64,000 bases of DNA from CBDUZS01 sp965371785 (GCA_965371785.1 CBDUZS010000005.1:1-64000); one strand, 5' to 3'; positions 1-8,973 are shown, numbered from the stretch's first letter. Translations and numbers: made by a program. Notes: generated from the letters alone by a model not told the origin.

Positions 1-945
1 GCAGCTCTGATGGCCATTAGAGCTTCGCGCAAGGGCAAGGGCAAGGGCAAGGGCAGGATACTCATGGCTGCCAGCCTGAATCCAAGATGGCAGGCTGTCA
101 TACGTACTTATCTGGGAAGAACCGGCTTCGAGCTGGCAACCGTTCCAGTTCGTGAAAACGGCCTCCTGGATGCCTCAGCCATCGGAGATCTTGCCGGTGA
201 CGGCCTTGCCGGGCTGATCGTCCAGTACCCTGATTACTACGGTCTTGTCGATGATCTGGCGCCTCTTGCTGATTTGACACACGGTGCGGGTGGACTCCTG
301 ATTGCTGCAGCCGATCCTGTTGCAATGGCAATGCTGCAATCTCCCGGATCCGCCGGTGCAGACATCGTTACAGGTGAGGGGCAGCCGATGGGCATTCCCC
401 TTTCCTACGGAGGACCGTACGTTGGATTCATGGCTGCCGATGAAAAACTTGCCAGGAAGATGCCCGGCAGGATCATTGGCCGTACCGTCGACCGTGCCGG
501 TGAGACAGGTTACGTCATGACGCTCCAGACGAGAGAGCAGCACATCAGGCGTGACAAAGCCACCAGCAATATCTGCACCAATCAGGCGCTGTGTGCGCTT
601 GCCAACACCGTTTACTTCTCCCTTCTGGGTGAGAGTGGTTTTCGCGAAGTTGCCTCTCAGTGCTTCCATAAAAGCCATTACTTAGAGGAAAGACTGCTCG
701 AGGAAGTGCCTGGAACCAGGCGTATCTTCGAGGCTCCCTTCTTTCGTGAATTCACTCTGGAGTTTCCGGTTCCCGCTTCAGACCTGCTCGAAGCCATGAG
801 CGGAAAAGGCATCATTGCGGGAGTAGCCGTTCCAGAACTTGCTCCGGGAGCCCTTCTCATAACGGCAACCGAGAAAAGGACTCGCGAAGAGATCGATGAT
901 TACGTCACCGCAATCTCCGCCATTTGCGGGGAGGTGGCACGATGA
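1..945 (+). CDS. gcvPA: Glycine dehydrogenase (decarboxylating) subunit 1, 5' end cut by window
   Basis: N-terminal half of the split P-protein of the glycine cleavage system, which with subunit 2 decarboxylates glycine and passes the aminomethyl group to the lipoyl H-protein in the cytoplasm. The frame is open from base 1 (AALMAIRAS), so the true start lies upstream; about 315 residues of a protein usually near 450 are visible. Family features are the DIVTGEGQPMGIPLSYGGPY stretch, the RTREQHIRR-like TREQHIRRDKATSNICTNQ segment and the C-terminal ITATEKRTREEID. It is followed by gcvPB with an ATGA overlap at 942-945. An odd run of Lys-Gly pairs lies near the visible N-terminal side. gcvH and gcvT are not in the window. 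Confidence 0.95.
   Translation, partial: AALMAIRASRKGKGKGKGRILMAASLNPRWQAVIRTYLGRTGFELATVPVRENGLLDASAIGDLAGDGLAGLIVQYPDYYGLVDDLAPLADLTHGAGGLLIAAADPVAMAMLQSPGSAGADIVTGEGQPMGIPLSYGGPYVGFMAADEKLARKMPGRIIGRTVDRAGETGYVMTLQTREQHIRRDKATSNICTNQALCALANTVYFSLLGESGFREVASQCFHKSHYLEERLLEEVPGTRRIFEAPFFREFTLEFPVPASDLLEAMSGKGIIAGVAVPELAPGALLITATEKRTREEIDDYVTAISAICGEVAR
31..54 (+). repeat. Four perfect in-frame AAGGGC hexamers inside gcvPA
   Basis: AAGGGC is repeated four times without error, giving Lys-Gly four times followed by Arg. The unit is six bases, so gain or loss of copies keeps the frame. It sits just before the segment ILMAASLNPRWQAVIRTYL, where homologues normally have only one or two basic residues. 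Confidence 0.9.
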
Positions 946-2408
946 GACACTCGACGATATATGAGAACAGCCATCCCGGACGAAGAGGGGTGACTCTCCC
1001 CGATCTCGATGTGCCCCTGAGCAGTGTCCCGTTCGCTCCGGAGCAGATGAGAGATGGTGAAATCGGTCTTCCAGAACTGTCAGAAGGTCAGGTTCTCAGA
1101 CATTTCGTCAGGTTGAGCCGGAAGAACTACAACCTGGAGGAGGGAATCTATCCTCTGGGATCCTGCACGATGAAGTACAACCCGAGGCTGAATGAGAACA
1201 TGGCAAGAATTCCGGAACTGGCCGGTTTGCACCCCCTTGTTGCAGACGGTGATGCCCAGGGTTCTCTGGAGATCATGTACAGGCTCGGGGAGTTCCTCTG
1301 CGAAATCACCGGTTTCGAAGGGGTAACCGTTCAGCCTGCTGCCGGCGCACAGGGAGAGTACACGGGTCTCATGCTGATCAGCAGTTTTCACAGATCTCTG
1401 GGGGAAAGTCACAGGAACGAAGTCCTGATGCCCGATTCCGCTCACGGAACGAATCCTGCAACCTCCATTCTTGCCGGGATGAAGATCGTCGGTGTGCTCT
1501 CCAATGAGAATGGTGAAGTAGACGCAGAGGATCTCCGTGCCAAGGCGGGCCCGAACACGGCAGCTTTCATGCTCACCAATCCGAATACGCTCGGCATCTT
1601 CGAATCGTCGATAACCGAGCTGACGCAGATCGTACACGATGCCGGTGGTCTCAACTACATGGACGGCGCCAACATGAACGCTCTTCTGGGTATTTCCAGG
1701 CCGGGAGACATGGGGTTCGATGTCTGTCACCTGAACCTCCACAAAACTTTCTCTACTCCCCACGGAGGAGGAGGACCCGGTTCAGGCCCGGTCGTCTGCC
1801 GGAAAGATCTGGTCCCGTTCCTTCCCAGCCCGGTCGTGTTCAGGGACGCAGACGGTTGTTACTCACTGAACGAGAATGCCCCCGGTTCCTTCGGAAGGCT
1901 TCTTGCCTTCCACGGTCATGTGGGTGTTTTCTACAAGGCTTATGCCTACATCAGGCTGCTTGGAGCCATGGGCCTCCGGAAGGTGAGCGAGAACGCTCTG
2001 ATCAATGCGAATTACCTGATGGCGATGTTGAAGGATACGTACGATGTACCCTTCGGCAACGGTCCGTGCATGCACGAATTCGTTGCGTCGGGTGCCGCTA
2101 TGGCTTCGACGGGAGTCAAGACTCTCGACATTGCGAAGCGACTGCTGGATTACGGATTCCATGCTCCAACGGTTTACTTTCCGCTCATCGTCAAGGAAGC
2201 GCTCATGATCGAACCCACTGAAACCGAGAGCATGGAAGAACTCGACAGGTTTGCCGCGGCGATGATGTCCATTGCGCGCGAGGCAGAGGAAAAACCTCAT
2301 CTGGTCACGGATGCTCCGGTGAACACACCGGTACTCAGGCTCGATGAAGTACTGGCAGTCAAGGAGCTCTGTGTGGTGGAGCCATGGACGAAGAAAGCAG
2401 AGAATTAG
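942..2408 (+). CDS. gcvPB: Glycine dehydrogenase (decarboxylating) subunit 2
   Basis: C-terminal, PLP-binding half of the split glycine cleavage P-protein; it forms the active decarboxylase with GcvPA. The 488-residue length is normal for the family. The PLP lysine is K268 in HLNLHKTFSTPHGGGGPGSG; SCTMKYNPR and QPAAGAQGEYTGL are also typical. The ATG at 942 is chosen because it overlaps the gcvPA stop as ATGA, has GAGGTGG just upstream (931-937), and matches the family N-terminus; a TTG at 924 is in frame but lies inside gcvPA. The 3' end overlaps the next gene by 25 bases. Confidence 0.96.
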   Translation: MRHSTIYENSHPGRRGVTLPDLDVPLSSVPFAPEQMRDGEIGLPELSEGQVLRHFVRLSRKNYNLEEGIYPLGSCTMKYNPRLNENMARIPELAGLHPLVADGDAQGSLEIMYRLGEFLCEITGFEGVTVQPAAGAQGEYTGLMLISSFHRSLGESHRNEVLMPDSAHGTNPATSILAGMKIVGVLSNENGEVDAEDLRAKAGPNTAAFMLTNPNTLGIFESSITELTQIVHDAGGLNYMDGANMNALLGISRPGDMGFDVCHLNLHKTFSTPHGGGGPGSGPVVCRKDLVPFLPSPVVFRDADGCYSLNENAPGSFGRLLAFHGHVGVFYKAYAYIRLLGAMGLRKVSENALINANYLMAMLKDTYDVPFGNGPCMHEFVASGAAMASTGVKTLDIAKRLLDYGFHAPTVYFPLIVKEALMIEPTETESMEELDRFAAAMMSIAREAEEKPHLVTDAPVNTPVLRLDEVLAVKELCVVEPWTKKAEN

Positions 2409-2821
2409 AGTCCTCCGTACTCGAATGGGTGTCGCACCCGGCAAGGGAAAGACCTGGCGCAACGCTCCTGCTCGTCATGATAATCCTGCTTGCAGGATTC
2501 GCAGCTGCGCTAACACTGGAGAACTTCTGGTGGGGAATCGTCGGAATTGTCCTGCTCTTCCTGGCTCTATGGAGTTATTTCCTGCCGGTGAAGTTCAGGA
2601 TGAACGGCGCAGGGGTGACGAAGAAGTCTCTCTTCGGTACGGAGAAAAGGACCTGGCGAGAGGTGAGGAGCTGGATACCGGACAAATATGGTGTGCTCCT
2701 CAGTCCCTTTCCCGGACCTTCGAGGCTCTCCAAGTTCAGAGGGCTATCTTTACAGTTTTCAGGCAACAGGGAGGAAGTGCTTGAGTTTATTCGCGACAGG
2801 TCCGGGGGAAAGTCTCTATGA
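2384..2821 (+). CDS. Small two-TM membrane protein of unknown function
   Basis: 145 residues. After a charged N-terminus there are two closely spaced hydrophobic segments (about residues 27-44 and 49-66), then a soluble tail of about 80 residues with alternating hydrophobic pattern (KFRMNGAGVTKKSLFGTEK, then RGLSLQFSGNREEVLEFI). The layout resembles small membrane proteins carrying a PH-like cytoplasmic domain, but I recognise no specific family. It starts inside the end of gcvPB and overlaps the next gene, which suggests translational coupling. Confidence 0.7.
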   Translation: MDEESRELESSVLEWVSHPARERPGATLLLVMIILLAGFAAALTLENFWWGIVGIVLLFLALWSYFLPVKFRMNGAGVTKKSLFGTEKRTWREVRSWIPDKYGVLLSPFPGPSRLSKFRGLSLQFSGNREEVLEFIRDRSGGKSL

Positions 2822-3236
2822 GGATCACGGCGAGGAAGACTACACCGATCTGATTGAGAAGATCGCAAAAGCGGTTGTCTCCAGGCAGCTCACGGTACCC
2901 GCGATCATTCTGCTCGAATCAGTCAAGCCGCTTTCCTTCCTGGGAAACCAGCTCCTGATATTCGCGAATCCGGTGGTGTCGCTGATAGTTCAGTCGAAAG
3001 ATTACTACCGGTTCGTAAAGATGAGTGAAGAAAGGGAGAACCTGGAAAAACTCATAGTGGCAATAGAGGACGAGAACGCTCGCGATGATCAGCGCAGAAA
3101 AGCCCGGAAGGTTGCGCAACGGAAAAACAAGAGGTCTTTCTGGAGCCGCATCCGGCCCGGAAAGCAACCCGATAGGGAAACACTGAAGGGAGACGGCATT
3201 GGCCAGCACGGACATCACCAGGATTCTGGCGACTGA
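2781..3236 (+). CDS. Unknown small protein with charged C-terminal tail
   Basis: About 151 residues. The TTG at 2781 is preferred because GAGGAA lies a few bases upstream (2771-2776); a longer reading from ATG 2688 would overlap the previous gene far more. The middle has hydrophobic stretches (LTVPAIILLESVKPLSFLG and QLLIFANPVVSLIVQS). The C-terminal third is strongly basic (KARKVAQRKNKRSFWSRIR). It overlaps the previous gene by 41 bases and the GlmL-like gene by 38. No family recognised; position suggests a role tied to its operon neighbours, which is inference. Confidence 0.6.
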   Translation: MSLFATGPGESLYEDHGEEDYTDLIEKIAKAVVSRQLTVPAIILLESVKPLSFLGNQLLIFANPVVSLIVQSKDYYRFVKMSEERENLEKLIVAIEDENARDDQRRKARKVAQRKNKRSFWSRIRPGKQPDRETLKGDGIGQHGHHQDSGD

Positions 3237-5076
3237 CTGCGGCAGTACCACAACCAAAGCCATTCTGATAGAGAAGCGTGACGGTGAATATCGTCTCATC
3301 CGCCGCGGCGAAGCGCCCACTACCGTTGAAGCTCCGGCCGAGGACGTGACCATGGGAGTTCTGAATGCCGTTGGAGAGATAGAGGATCTCGAGGGCAGGA
3401 GGCTCCTTAACGACTCCAGGGATGGAATCCATATTTCAGAGGCTGGTGGTTCGAAAGGGGTTGATATCTACATGTCCACGTCTTCCGCTGGCGGAGGTCT
3501 TCAGATGACCGTGGCGGGAGTCGTAAAATCGATGACGGGTGAAAGTGCCCAGCGGGCCGCACTCGGTGCCGGTGCTATCGTCATGGATGTTATCGCCTCC
3601 AACGATGGAAGGCTTCCCCACCAGAAAGTTGCCGACATTCGACGCCTCAGACCGGATATGATCCTCCTGTCCGGGGGTATAGACGGCGGCACCCTTGACC
3701 ATGTGATCGAGCTTGCTGACGTGATCAGGGCAGCGGATCCCAAGCCCCGATTCGGTGTCGGTTACAAGCTGCCGATAATCTTTGCAGGCAACATCGACGC
3801 TCGGGAATCCGTGGCCGAGGAACTGGGCGAGACGATGGAACTCAAGATAGTCGACAACCTCCGTCCCGTCCTCGAGAGGGAGAACCTCGGACCTGCAAGG
3901 GACACGATTCATGAACTATTCATGGAGCATGTCATGGCTCAGGCTCCCGGTTATTCGAGACTGATGAGCTGGGCAGGGCATTACGTGGACGGGAAGTGGG
4001 AACAGGTTCCGATAATGCCTACTCCCGGCGCGGTTGGCAGACTGATAGAGACCGTTGCCGAGAAAGAGAAAATCCACGTGATGGGTGTGGACATCGGTGG
4101 CGCTACAACCGACATCTTCAGCGTCTTTGACAGCGATGGCAAACCCGTGTTCAACCGAACCGTGTCCGCGAACCTCGGAATGAGCTACAGCGTCTGCAAC
4201 GTTCTTGCATGTGCAGGCATGGACAACGTCATGAGATGGGTACCCTTCCATATCGATGAAGCCGATCTGAGGAACAGGATCAGGAACAAGATGATCCGGC
4301 CAACAACGATACCCCAGGAACTCGAAGAACTGGTGGTCGAGCAGGCAATTGCAAGGGAAGCCCTCAGACTCGCCTTGGTGCAGCACAGAGAGCTCGCGAC
4401 CGGGCTGAAGGGTATCGCCCAGGAGCGATCGATAGGAGATGCCTTCGACCAGACCCTGACCGGCACAACACTCGTTGACATGATGGCTCTGGACCTGTTG
4501 ATCGGTTCCGGCGGAGTGCTTTCCCATGCTTCTCGGAGATCACAGGCGGCTCACATGATGATCGACGCATTCCTTCCGGAAGGATTGACGATGCTCGCTG
4601 TCGATTCGATCTTCATGATGCCTCAGCTGGGAGTTCTGTCAGAGGTCCTTCCCAGAGCTGCAAAAGAGGTTTTCGATAAGGATTGTCTGATAAAACTCGG
4701 AACCTGTATCGCGCCTTCCGGACCTGCGAAGAAACACTCGGTTCTGGCCGTGATGAATCTTTTGATGCCTGACGGTACATCCCGAGAAGAGCAGATCGTT
4801 CCGGGTGAGCTGAGGGTTCTCGACCTGGGCGTCGGAGAAAAGGCAGCAGCCGTGATCAAGCCTTCGAAGGGTATTGACGTTGGCGCGGGTCCAGGCAGGG
4901 AATGGACGGGTGATCTCGAAGGAGGCGTTGTCGGGCTGGTTATAGACGGTCGTGGAAGACAGCCGTTCCTCCTTCCCGAAAACGATATCGAGAGAATCCG
5001 GAAACTCCAGGAGTGGTCGAATGCGATGGATGCGTATCCGGAACGTTACATGGCTCTCGGGGGAGGTGAACGCTGA
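3199..5076 (+). CDS. GlmL/MutL-family ATPase (glutamate mutase L-like)
   Basis: 625 residues with the actin/hexokinase-type nucleotide-binding fold of the GlmL (MutL, PF13941-like) family: phosphate-1 loop DCGSTTTKAILIE near residues 13-25 and phosphate-2 loop GVDIGGATTDIFSV near 296-309. In known clusters GlmL lies beside B12-dependent glutamate or related aminomutases and is thought to act as a chaperone or reactivase. No mutase gene is visible here; instead it is followed with a one-base overlap by an unknown 375-residue protein. The start is TTG with GAAGGGAGA upstream. Family assignment is firm; partner and substrate are unknown. Confidence 0.85.
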   Translation: MASTDITRILATDCGSTTTKAILIEKRDGEYRLIRRGEAPTTVEAPAEDVTMGVLNAVGEIEDLEGRRLLNDSRDGIHISEAGGSKGVDIYMSTSSAGGGLQMTVAGVVKSMTGESAQRAALGAGAIVMDVIASNDGRLPHQKVADIRRLRPDMILLSGGIDGGTLDHVIELADVIRAADPKPRFGVGYKLPIIFAGNIDARESVAEELGETMELKIVDNLRPVLERENLGPARDTIHELFMEHVMAQAPGYSRLMSWAGHYVDGKWEQVPIMPTPGAVGRLIETVAEKEKIHVMGVDIGGATTDIFSVFDSDGKPVFNRTVSANLGMSYSVCNVLACAGMDNVMRWVPFHIDEADLRNRIRNKMIRPTTIPQELEELVVEQAIAREALRLALVQHRELATGLKGIAQERSIGDAFDQTLTGTTLVDMMALDLLIGSGGVLSHASRRSQAAHMMIDAFLPEGLTMLAVDSIFMMPQLGVLSEVLPRAAKEVFDKDCLIKLGTCIAPSGPAKKHSVLAVMNLLMPDGTSREEQIVPGELRVLDLGVGEKAAAVIKPSKGIDVGAGPGREWTGDLEGGVVGLVIDGRGRQPFLLPENDIERIRKLQEWSNAMDAYPERYMALGGGER

Positions 5077-6203
5077 TGGCATTTGCATATACGCCGGGGC
5101 TCAGAGTAGCCGATGTCACGATTATTCGCAAGGAGAGAAGGCTGCCCCTCAAGGGTGAAGTGCTGGTCAAGCTCGGTGATGAAGTCGGGGCGGGAACGGT
5201 GGTTGCAAGAACCGAACTCCCGGGTAACGTCAAGATGCTCAACATCGCCAACATGCTCGGCGGCCTTCCCCCGGAGGATGTTCCTGAACTGCTCTTCAAG
5301 AAGTCGGGGGATGCACTGGCAGAAAACGAACCGATCGGTCAGTCGAAAGGCTTTCTCGGTCTCTTCAAGAATACGGTTCGCTCCCCGATAGAGGGGATAT
5401 TCGAGAGCTTCAACGAAATAACCGGACAGGCCGTTCTCCGTGAACCGCCCATCCCCGTGGAGATCGACGGATACGTTAAAGGCTCGGTCGTGGAAGTGCT
5501 CGAGGACGAGGGCGTCGTCATCGAAACACGATGTACTTTTGTCCAGGGCATTTTCGGAATCGGCGGTGAAACCCGCGGTGAACTTAAAGTAGTAGTCGAT
5601 TCCGCCGATCAGGAGCTGTCGGACGACCTCATTACGGAGGATTGTAAAGGAAAGGTCATTGTGGGAGGCTGCTACATTTCCCATTCCACTCTGAAGAAGG
5701 CCATTGCAGCGGGCATCGCAGCCGTTGTCGTTGGTGGTTTCGACGACAAGGATCTAAGGGACTTCCTGGGTTTTGACCTGGGCGTTGCCATCACGGGACA
5801 TGAGAACAAGGGAATCACTCTTATTCTTACCGAGGGTTTCGGCAGGATGACGATGGCTCATGGAACATTCGACCTGTTGAAGACGAGAGAGGGCATGATG
5901 GCCAGTGTCAACGGCGCCACTCAGATACGTGCCGGAGTGATGAGGCCGGAGGTCGTGATTCCCGTCGGAGGCGATGTTCTCGGCGGCCTATCGAGTGACA
6001 GACAGGCCGGAGCAATGGACATCGGCTCACCGATCCGCTGCATCAGGGCTCCCTACTTCGGTATGCTCGGAATGGTCTCTTCACTGCCTGCCGAGCTCCA
6101 GGAAATCGACTCCGAGTCCCACGTCAGAGTTCTGGAAGTCGAGTTCGAGGATGGCTCGAAAGCGATAATTCCGAGAGCCAACGTGGAACTGATAGAGAAG
6201 TAG
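5076..6203 (+). CDS. Conserved-looking protein with biotinyl/RnfC-like sandwich motif, partner of GlmL-like gene
   Basis: 375 residues, no signal peptide. The N-terminal LKGEVLVKLGDEVGAGTVVA (about residues 25-44) looks like the hairpin of a barrel-sandwich hybrid fold as in biotinyl/lipoyl or RnfC-type domains; a second such element occurs near NTVRSPIEGIFESF (about 99-112). The middle contains GKVIVGGCYISHSTLKKAI and a Gly/Val-rich AGIAAVVVGGF that could be a small alpha/beta domain. The C-terminus (SHVRVLEVEFEDGSKAIIP) resembles a KOW-like beta hairpin. It overlaps the GlmL-like gene by one base. The function is unknown. Confidence 0.75.
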   Translation: MAFAYTPGLRVADVTIIRKERRLPLKGEVLVKLGDEVGAGTVVARTELPGNVKMLNIANMLGGLPPEDVPELLFKKSGDALAENEPIGQSKGFLGLFKNTVRSPIEGIFESFNEITGQAVLREPPIPVEIDGYVKGSVVEVLEDEGVVIETRCTFVQGIFGIGGETRGELKVVVDSADQELSDDLITEDCKGKVIVGGCYISHSTLKKAIAAGIAAVVVGGFDDKDLRDFLGFDLGVAITGHENKGITLILTEGFGRMTMAHGTFDLLKTREGMMASVNGATQIRAGVMRPEVVIPVGGDVLGGLSSDRQAGAMDIGSPIRCIRAPYFGMLGMVSSLPAELQEIDSESHVRVLEVEFEDGSKAIIPRANVELIEK

Positions 6204-6214
6204 GTCGGAGCCGT

Positions 6215-6245
6215 TTGACAACGCAGACAGGTTTGAGGATATAAT
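6215..6245 (+). promoter_or_regulatory. Near-consensus sigma-70-type promoter before the DUF6754-like operon
   Basis: TTGACA at 6215-6220 and TATAAT at 6240-6245, separated by 19 bases. Both hexamers are perfect; the spacer is slightly long. It lies between the end of the GlmL partner gene and the next operon, with the predicted transcript start close to the hairpin at 6251-6275. Confidence 0.65.
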
Positions 6246-6250
6246 GATTG

Positions 6251-6275
6251 AAAGGCCCCCGCAGACGGGGCCTTT
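6251..6275 (+). terminator. Hairpin, probable terminator of the upstream operon
   Basis: Perfect nine-base stem AAAGGCCCC / GGGGCCTTT with a seven-base loop. It is followed by CCTGCGTTT, so the U-tract is weak. It sits immediately downstream of the promoter at 6215-6245, so it could equally be a leader hairpin of the next transcript. Confidence 0.55.
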
Positions 6276-6313
6276 CCTGCGTTTCTGGCGCAATTGAAGG
6301 AAGGAAGGGATAT

Positions 6314-7483
6314 ATGAACACCGTTCTGATACTGTTCCTGGTGCTCCTGCCCTTTACAGCCTCAGCACAACAGACGGGATCGGTTCCCGATCTCCCTGAC
6401 GTTGTCGTTACTTCTGCAGGAGACGTACCGAACGATGCCGGGGGGGAAATATCCTTCGAATGGGAAGTAGACAAAGGAGGGGCACTTCCCGATTCCCTTC
6501 TGATCTACCGCCGTGTAACCGGATCTGACCAGTTCGAGGTCGTCGGCTCCTACGCACCCCTTTCCGGGGATGGATCCGATGCAACTGCTGTGAATGGAAT
6601 CGAGTACGAGTACGCTGTCGTACCTGTTCTGGACGGTTTCACCGCCGATCCATCATGGAGCGCACCGGTAATCGCCACGGCTCAGTGGATCAACAGCGGC
6701 CGGATTGGAGCCCTTATCATCCTCGTGATACTTTCTGCAGTCATTTTCTGGTTCATCGAAACAGGTAAACGGGGAAAAAAGCTCTACATCCGCGAAATAG
6801 GAGGACTGTCGGCTGTTGAAGACGCGGTCGGCCGCGCCACCGAAATGGGCCGACCCGTACTCTACATCCCCGGGATCATGGACATGGACGACATCCAGAC
6901 GATAGCCAGCATGGTCATTCTGGGCAGAGTGGCCCGGAAAACAGCCGAATATGGCGCTCCGCTCATCGTCCCAACAGCACGTAGCATCGTAATGAGCGTT
7001 GCGCAGGAAGTCGTGAAGGAGGCATACCTCCAGGCGGGAAGACCTGACGCATTTCAGAAGGAGAATATCTCTTACATCACGGACGACCAGTTCGGGTATG
7101 CCGCGGGTGTCGACGGAATCATTGTCCGCCAGAAGCCTGCTGCGATCTTTCTGCTGGGCACGTTCTACGCTGAAAGCCTGATTCTTGCCGAGACCGGCAG
7201 GAGCGTAGGCGCCATTCAAATCGCAGGAACGGCAATGCCCAGCCAGATTCCGTTCTTCGTTGCAGCCTGCGATTACACGCTGATTGGAGAGGAACTGTTC
7301 GCCGCCAGTGCATACCTGGCGCGTGAACCAAAGCTCCTTGGCAGTCTGAAAGGCCAGGACACGGCAAAGCTCTTCTTCATGTGCGTCATCGTTCTGGGTG
7401 TGTTATCGGCAACAATTGGTCACCTGTGGGAGCCTGCGGGAGCGGTTGCAGAGTTACTCCGCAGGATCACTCATGTGGAATAG
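6314..7483 (+). CDS. DUF6754-like membrane protein with fibronectin-like ectodomain
   Basis: 389 residues from the ATG at 6314, which follows AAGGAAGGGA. A signal peptide (MNTVLILFLVLLPFTASAQ) is followed by a fibronectin III-like ectodomain (about 25-120), a membrane segment (about 129-147), a large soluble alpha/beta region containing VLYIPGIMDMDDIQTIASMV and AIFLLGTFYAESLILAE, and a C-terminal hydrophobic segment near 352-370. The arrangement matches my recollection of DUF6754 proteins; biochemical function is not known. It heads a four-gene operon of membrane proteins joined by short gaps or overlaps. Confidence 0.75.
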   Translation: MNTVLILFLVLLPFTASAQQTGSVPDLPDVVVTSAGDVPNDAGGEISFEWEVDKGGALPDSLLIYRRVTGSDQFEVVGSYAPLSGDGSDATAVNGIEYEYAVVPVLDGFTADPSWSAPVIATAQWINSGRIGALIILVILSAVIFWFIETGKRGKKLYIREIGGLSAVEDAVGRATEMGRPVLYIPGIMDMDDIQTIASMVILGRVARKTAEYGAPLIVPTARSIVMSVAQEVVKEAYLQAGRPDAFQKENISYITDDQFGYAAGVDGIIVRQKPAAIFLLGTFYAESLILAETGRSVGAIQIAGTAMPSQIPFFVAACDYTLIGEELFAASAYLAREPKLLGSLKGQDTAKLFFMCVIVLGVLSATIGHLWEPAGAVAELLRRITHVE

Positions 7484-7492
7484 GAGGCTGAA

Positions 7493-8116
7493 ATGAGACT
7501 GGCAATTCCACTGGCAATCACGTTCGCTGCCGGCATCATCATGATCCTGCAGTTCTTCATTCCACACCACCCCTTCGGCAGCCTCGGTGAGTATCTGCAG
7601 GAATGGTTCTTCATCGTAGCGTCAGCAGCAATTTTCCTCGGAGCGATGAACCTGATGCACGTGCATTTTCGCAAGATCAGGCTGAAGCTTCTGAACTGGA
7701 AGTACAGCCCGGTAACGATCGTCGGCTTCCTGGCAATGTTAGTTACAGGGTTGATATTCGGAGTAACCGAAGGCAGGCCTTTCGACTACATGTTCCAGCG
7801 CATGGTCGTTCCGATGGGAGCGACGATGTTCAGCCTTCTGGCCTTCTTCGTAGCCTCAGCCGCCTTCAGGGCTTTCAGAGCATCGAACTGGCGGGCGACG
7901 CTGCTACTGGTATCGGCGTTCATCGTCATGCTGGGCAGGGTACCGATCGGCCACATGATCTGGAGCAGGATTCCTTACATCTCCGAATGGATAATGCAGT
8001 TCCCCAACCTTGCCGGTCAAAGGGCTGTCATGATCGGCGCGGCAATGGGAGTGGTAGCGACTTCGCTCAGGATGATCTTCGGTATCGAGCGAAGCTACCT
8101 CGGAGGTACGGACTGA
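7493..8116 (+). CDS. Polytopic membrane protein of the DUF6754-like operon
   Basis: 207 residues with about five to six hydrophobic segments (for example AIPLAITFAAGIIMILQFF near the N-terminus, FFIVASAAIFLGAMNLMHV, and FSLLAFFVASAAFRAF). No enzymatic motif seen. GGAGG lies just upstream of the ATG; the stop overlaps the next start as TGATG. Its constant co-direction and overlap with the neighbours suggest one subunit of a membrane complex, which is inference. Confidence 0.75.
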   Translation: MRLAIPLAITFAAGIIMILQFFIPHHPFGSLGEYLQEWFFIVASAAIFLGAMNLMHVHFRKIRLKLLNWKYSPVTIVGFLAMLVTGLIFGVTEGRPFDYMFQRMVVPMGATMFSLLAFFVASAAFRAFRASNWRATLLLVSAFIVMLGRVPIGHMIWSRIPYISEWIMQFPNLAGQRAVMIGAAMGVVATSLRMIFGIERSYLGGTD

Positions 8117-8973
8117 TGGCTGGATTCTTCGAAAAACTGGGGGGAACCGACAGGAGAGTGATATTCATTCTCATGGCTCTGGCCGTACTCGTTCCCCTGG
8201 TCCTCAAGGTCAGCTTCCCCATACCCGTGGGTGAGGGTCCAAGCAAAGACCTCTTTGATCACATAGCATCTCTTCCTGAGAACTCGAACGTATTAGTCAG
8301 TTTCGATTACGACCCATCGACGATGCCCGAACTGCAGCCCATGGCTGTTGCACTTCTCCAGGACCTCTTCTCGCGAGATTTCAACGTCATTGGAATGGCA
8401 CTCTGGCCGCAAGGGGCAAGCCTGGGACAGAACGCGCTGTCAGAGGTAGGAGACAGTCTCGGTATGGTTCAGTACGAGGACTGGGTCAATCTGGGTTACA
8501 AGACAGGCGGTATGATCCTTATCGCCCGACTGGGGACCGATCTCGTCTCCTCGTTCCCACAGGACAAGGATGGAACCCTATACGGTGATATACCGTTACT
8601 GAGGAACATCTCGAAACTGTCCGACTTCGATCTGATCATCTCCCTTTCGGCGGGTGATCCGGGCATCCCGGCATGGGTGATGATGGCCGGTGACAGGTAC
8701 GATGTACCGATAGGAGGAGGGTGTACCGCGGTGAGTGCGCCGCAGTTCTACCCCTATCTCGGTGCCGGCCAGATGGTCGGGCTCCTTGGCGGGCTGAAAG
8801 GTGCAGCGGACTACGAGACCATGATCAGGGAGGGAGTGGAGAACGCTCCACCCGGAACGGCCACACCGGGCATGGCTGCCCAGTCGATTGCCCACCTGGT
8901 GATCATGGTGTTCATCGTGATCGGCAACATTGCCTACTTCTCCGGCAAGAGGAGGAAGGGGGCTGTGGGATGA
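8116..8973 (+). CDS. Membrane-anchored alpha/beta protein of the DUF6754-like operon
   Basis: 285 residues from the ATG that overlaps the previous stop. There is a membrane segment near residues 14-32 (VIFILMALAVLVPLVLKV), a soluble domain of about 220 residues beginning SKDLFDHIASLPENSNVLVSF, and a C-terminal membrane segment (IAHLVIMVFIVIGNIAYF). The soluble part has the order of a Rossmann-like or periplasmic sensor fold but no motif I can name. It overlaps the next gene as ATGA at 8970-8973. Confidence 0.75.
   Translation: MAGFFEKLGGTDRRVIFILMALAVLVPLVLKVSFPIPVGEGPSKDLFDHIASLPENSNVLVSFDYDPSTMPELQPMAVALLQDLFSRDFNVIGMALWPQGASLGQNALSEVGDSLGMVQYEDWVNLGYKTGGMILIARLGTDLVSSFPQDKDGTLYGDIPLLRNISKLSDFDLIISLSAGDPGIPAWVMMAGDRYDVPIGGGCTAVSAPQFYPYLGAGQMVGLLGGLKGAADYETMIREGVENAPPGTATPGMAAQSIAHLVIMVFIVIGNIAYFSGKRRKGAVG

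Noticed and set aside
31..54. CRISPR or tandem-repeat locus
   Set aside because: Only four six-base units without spacers, inside a coding region.
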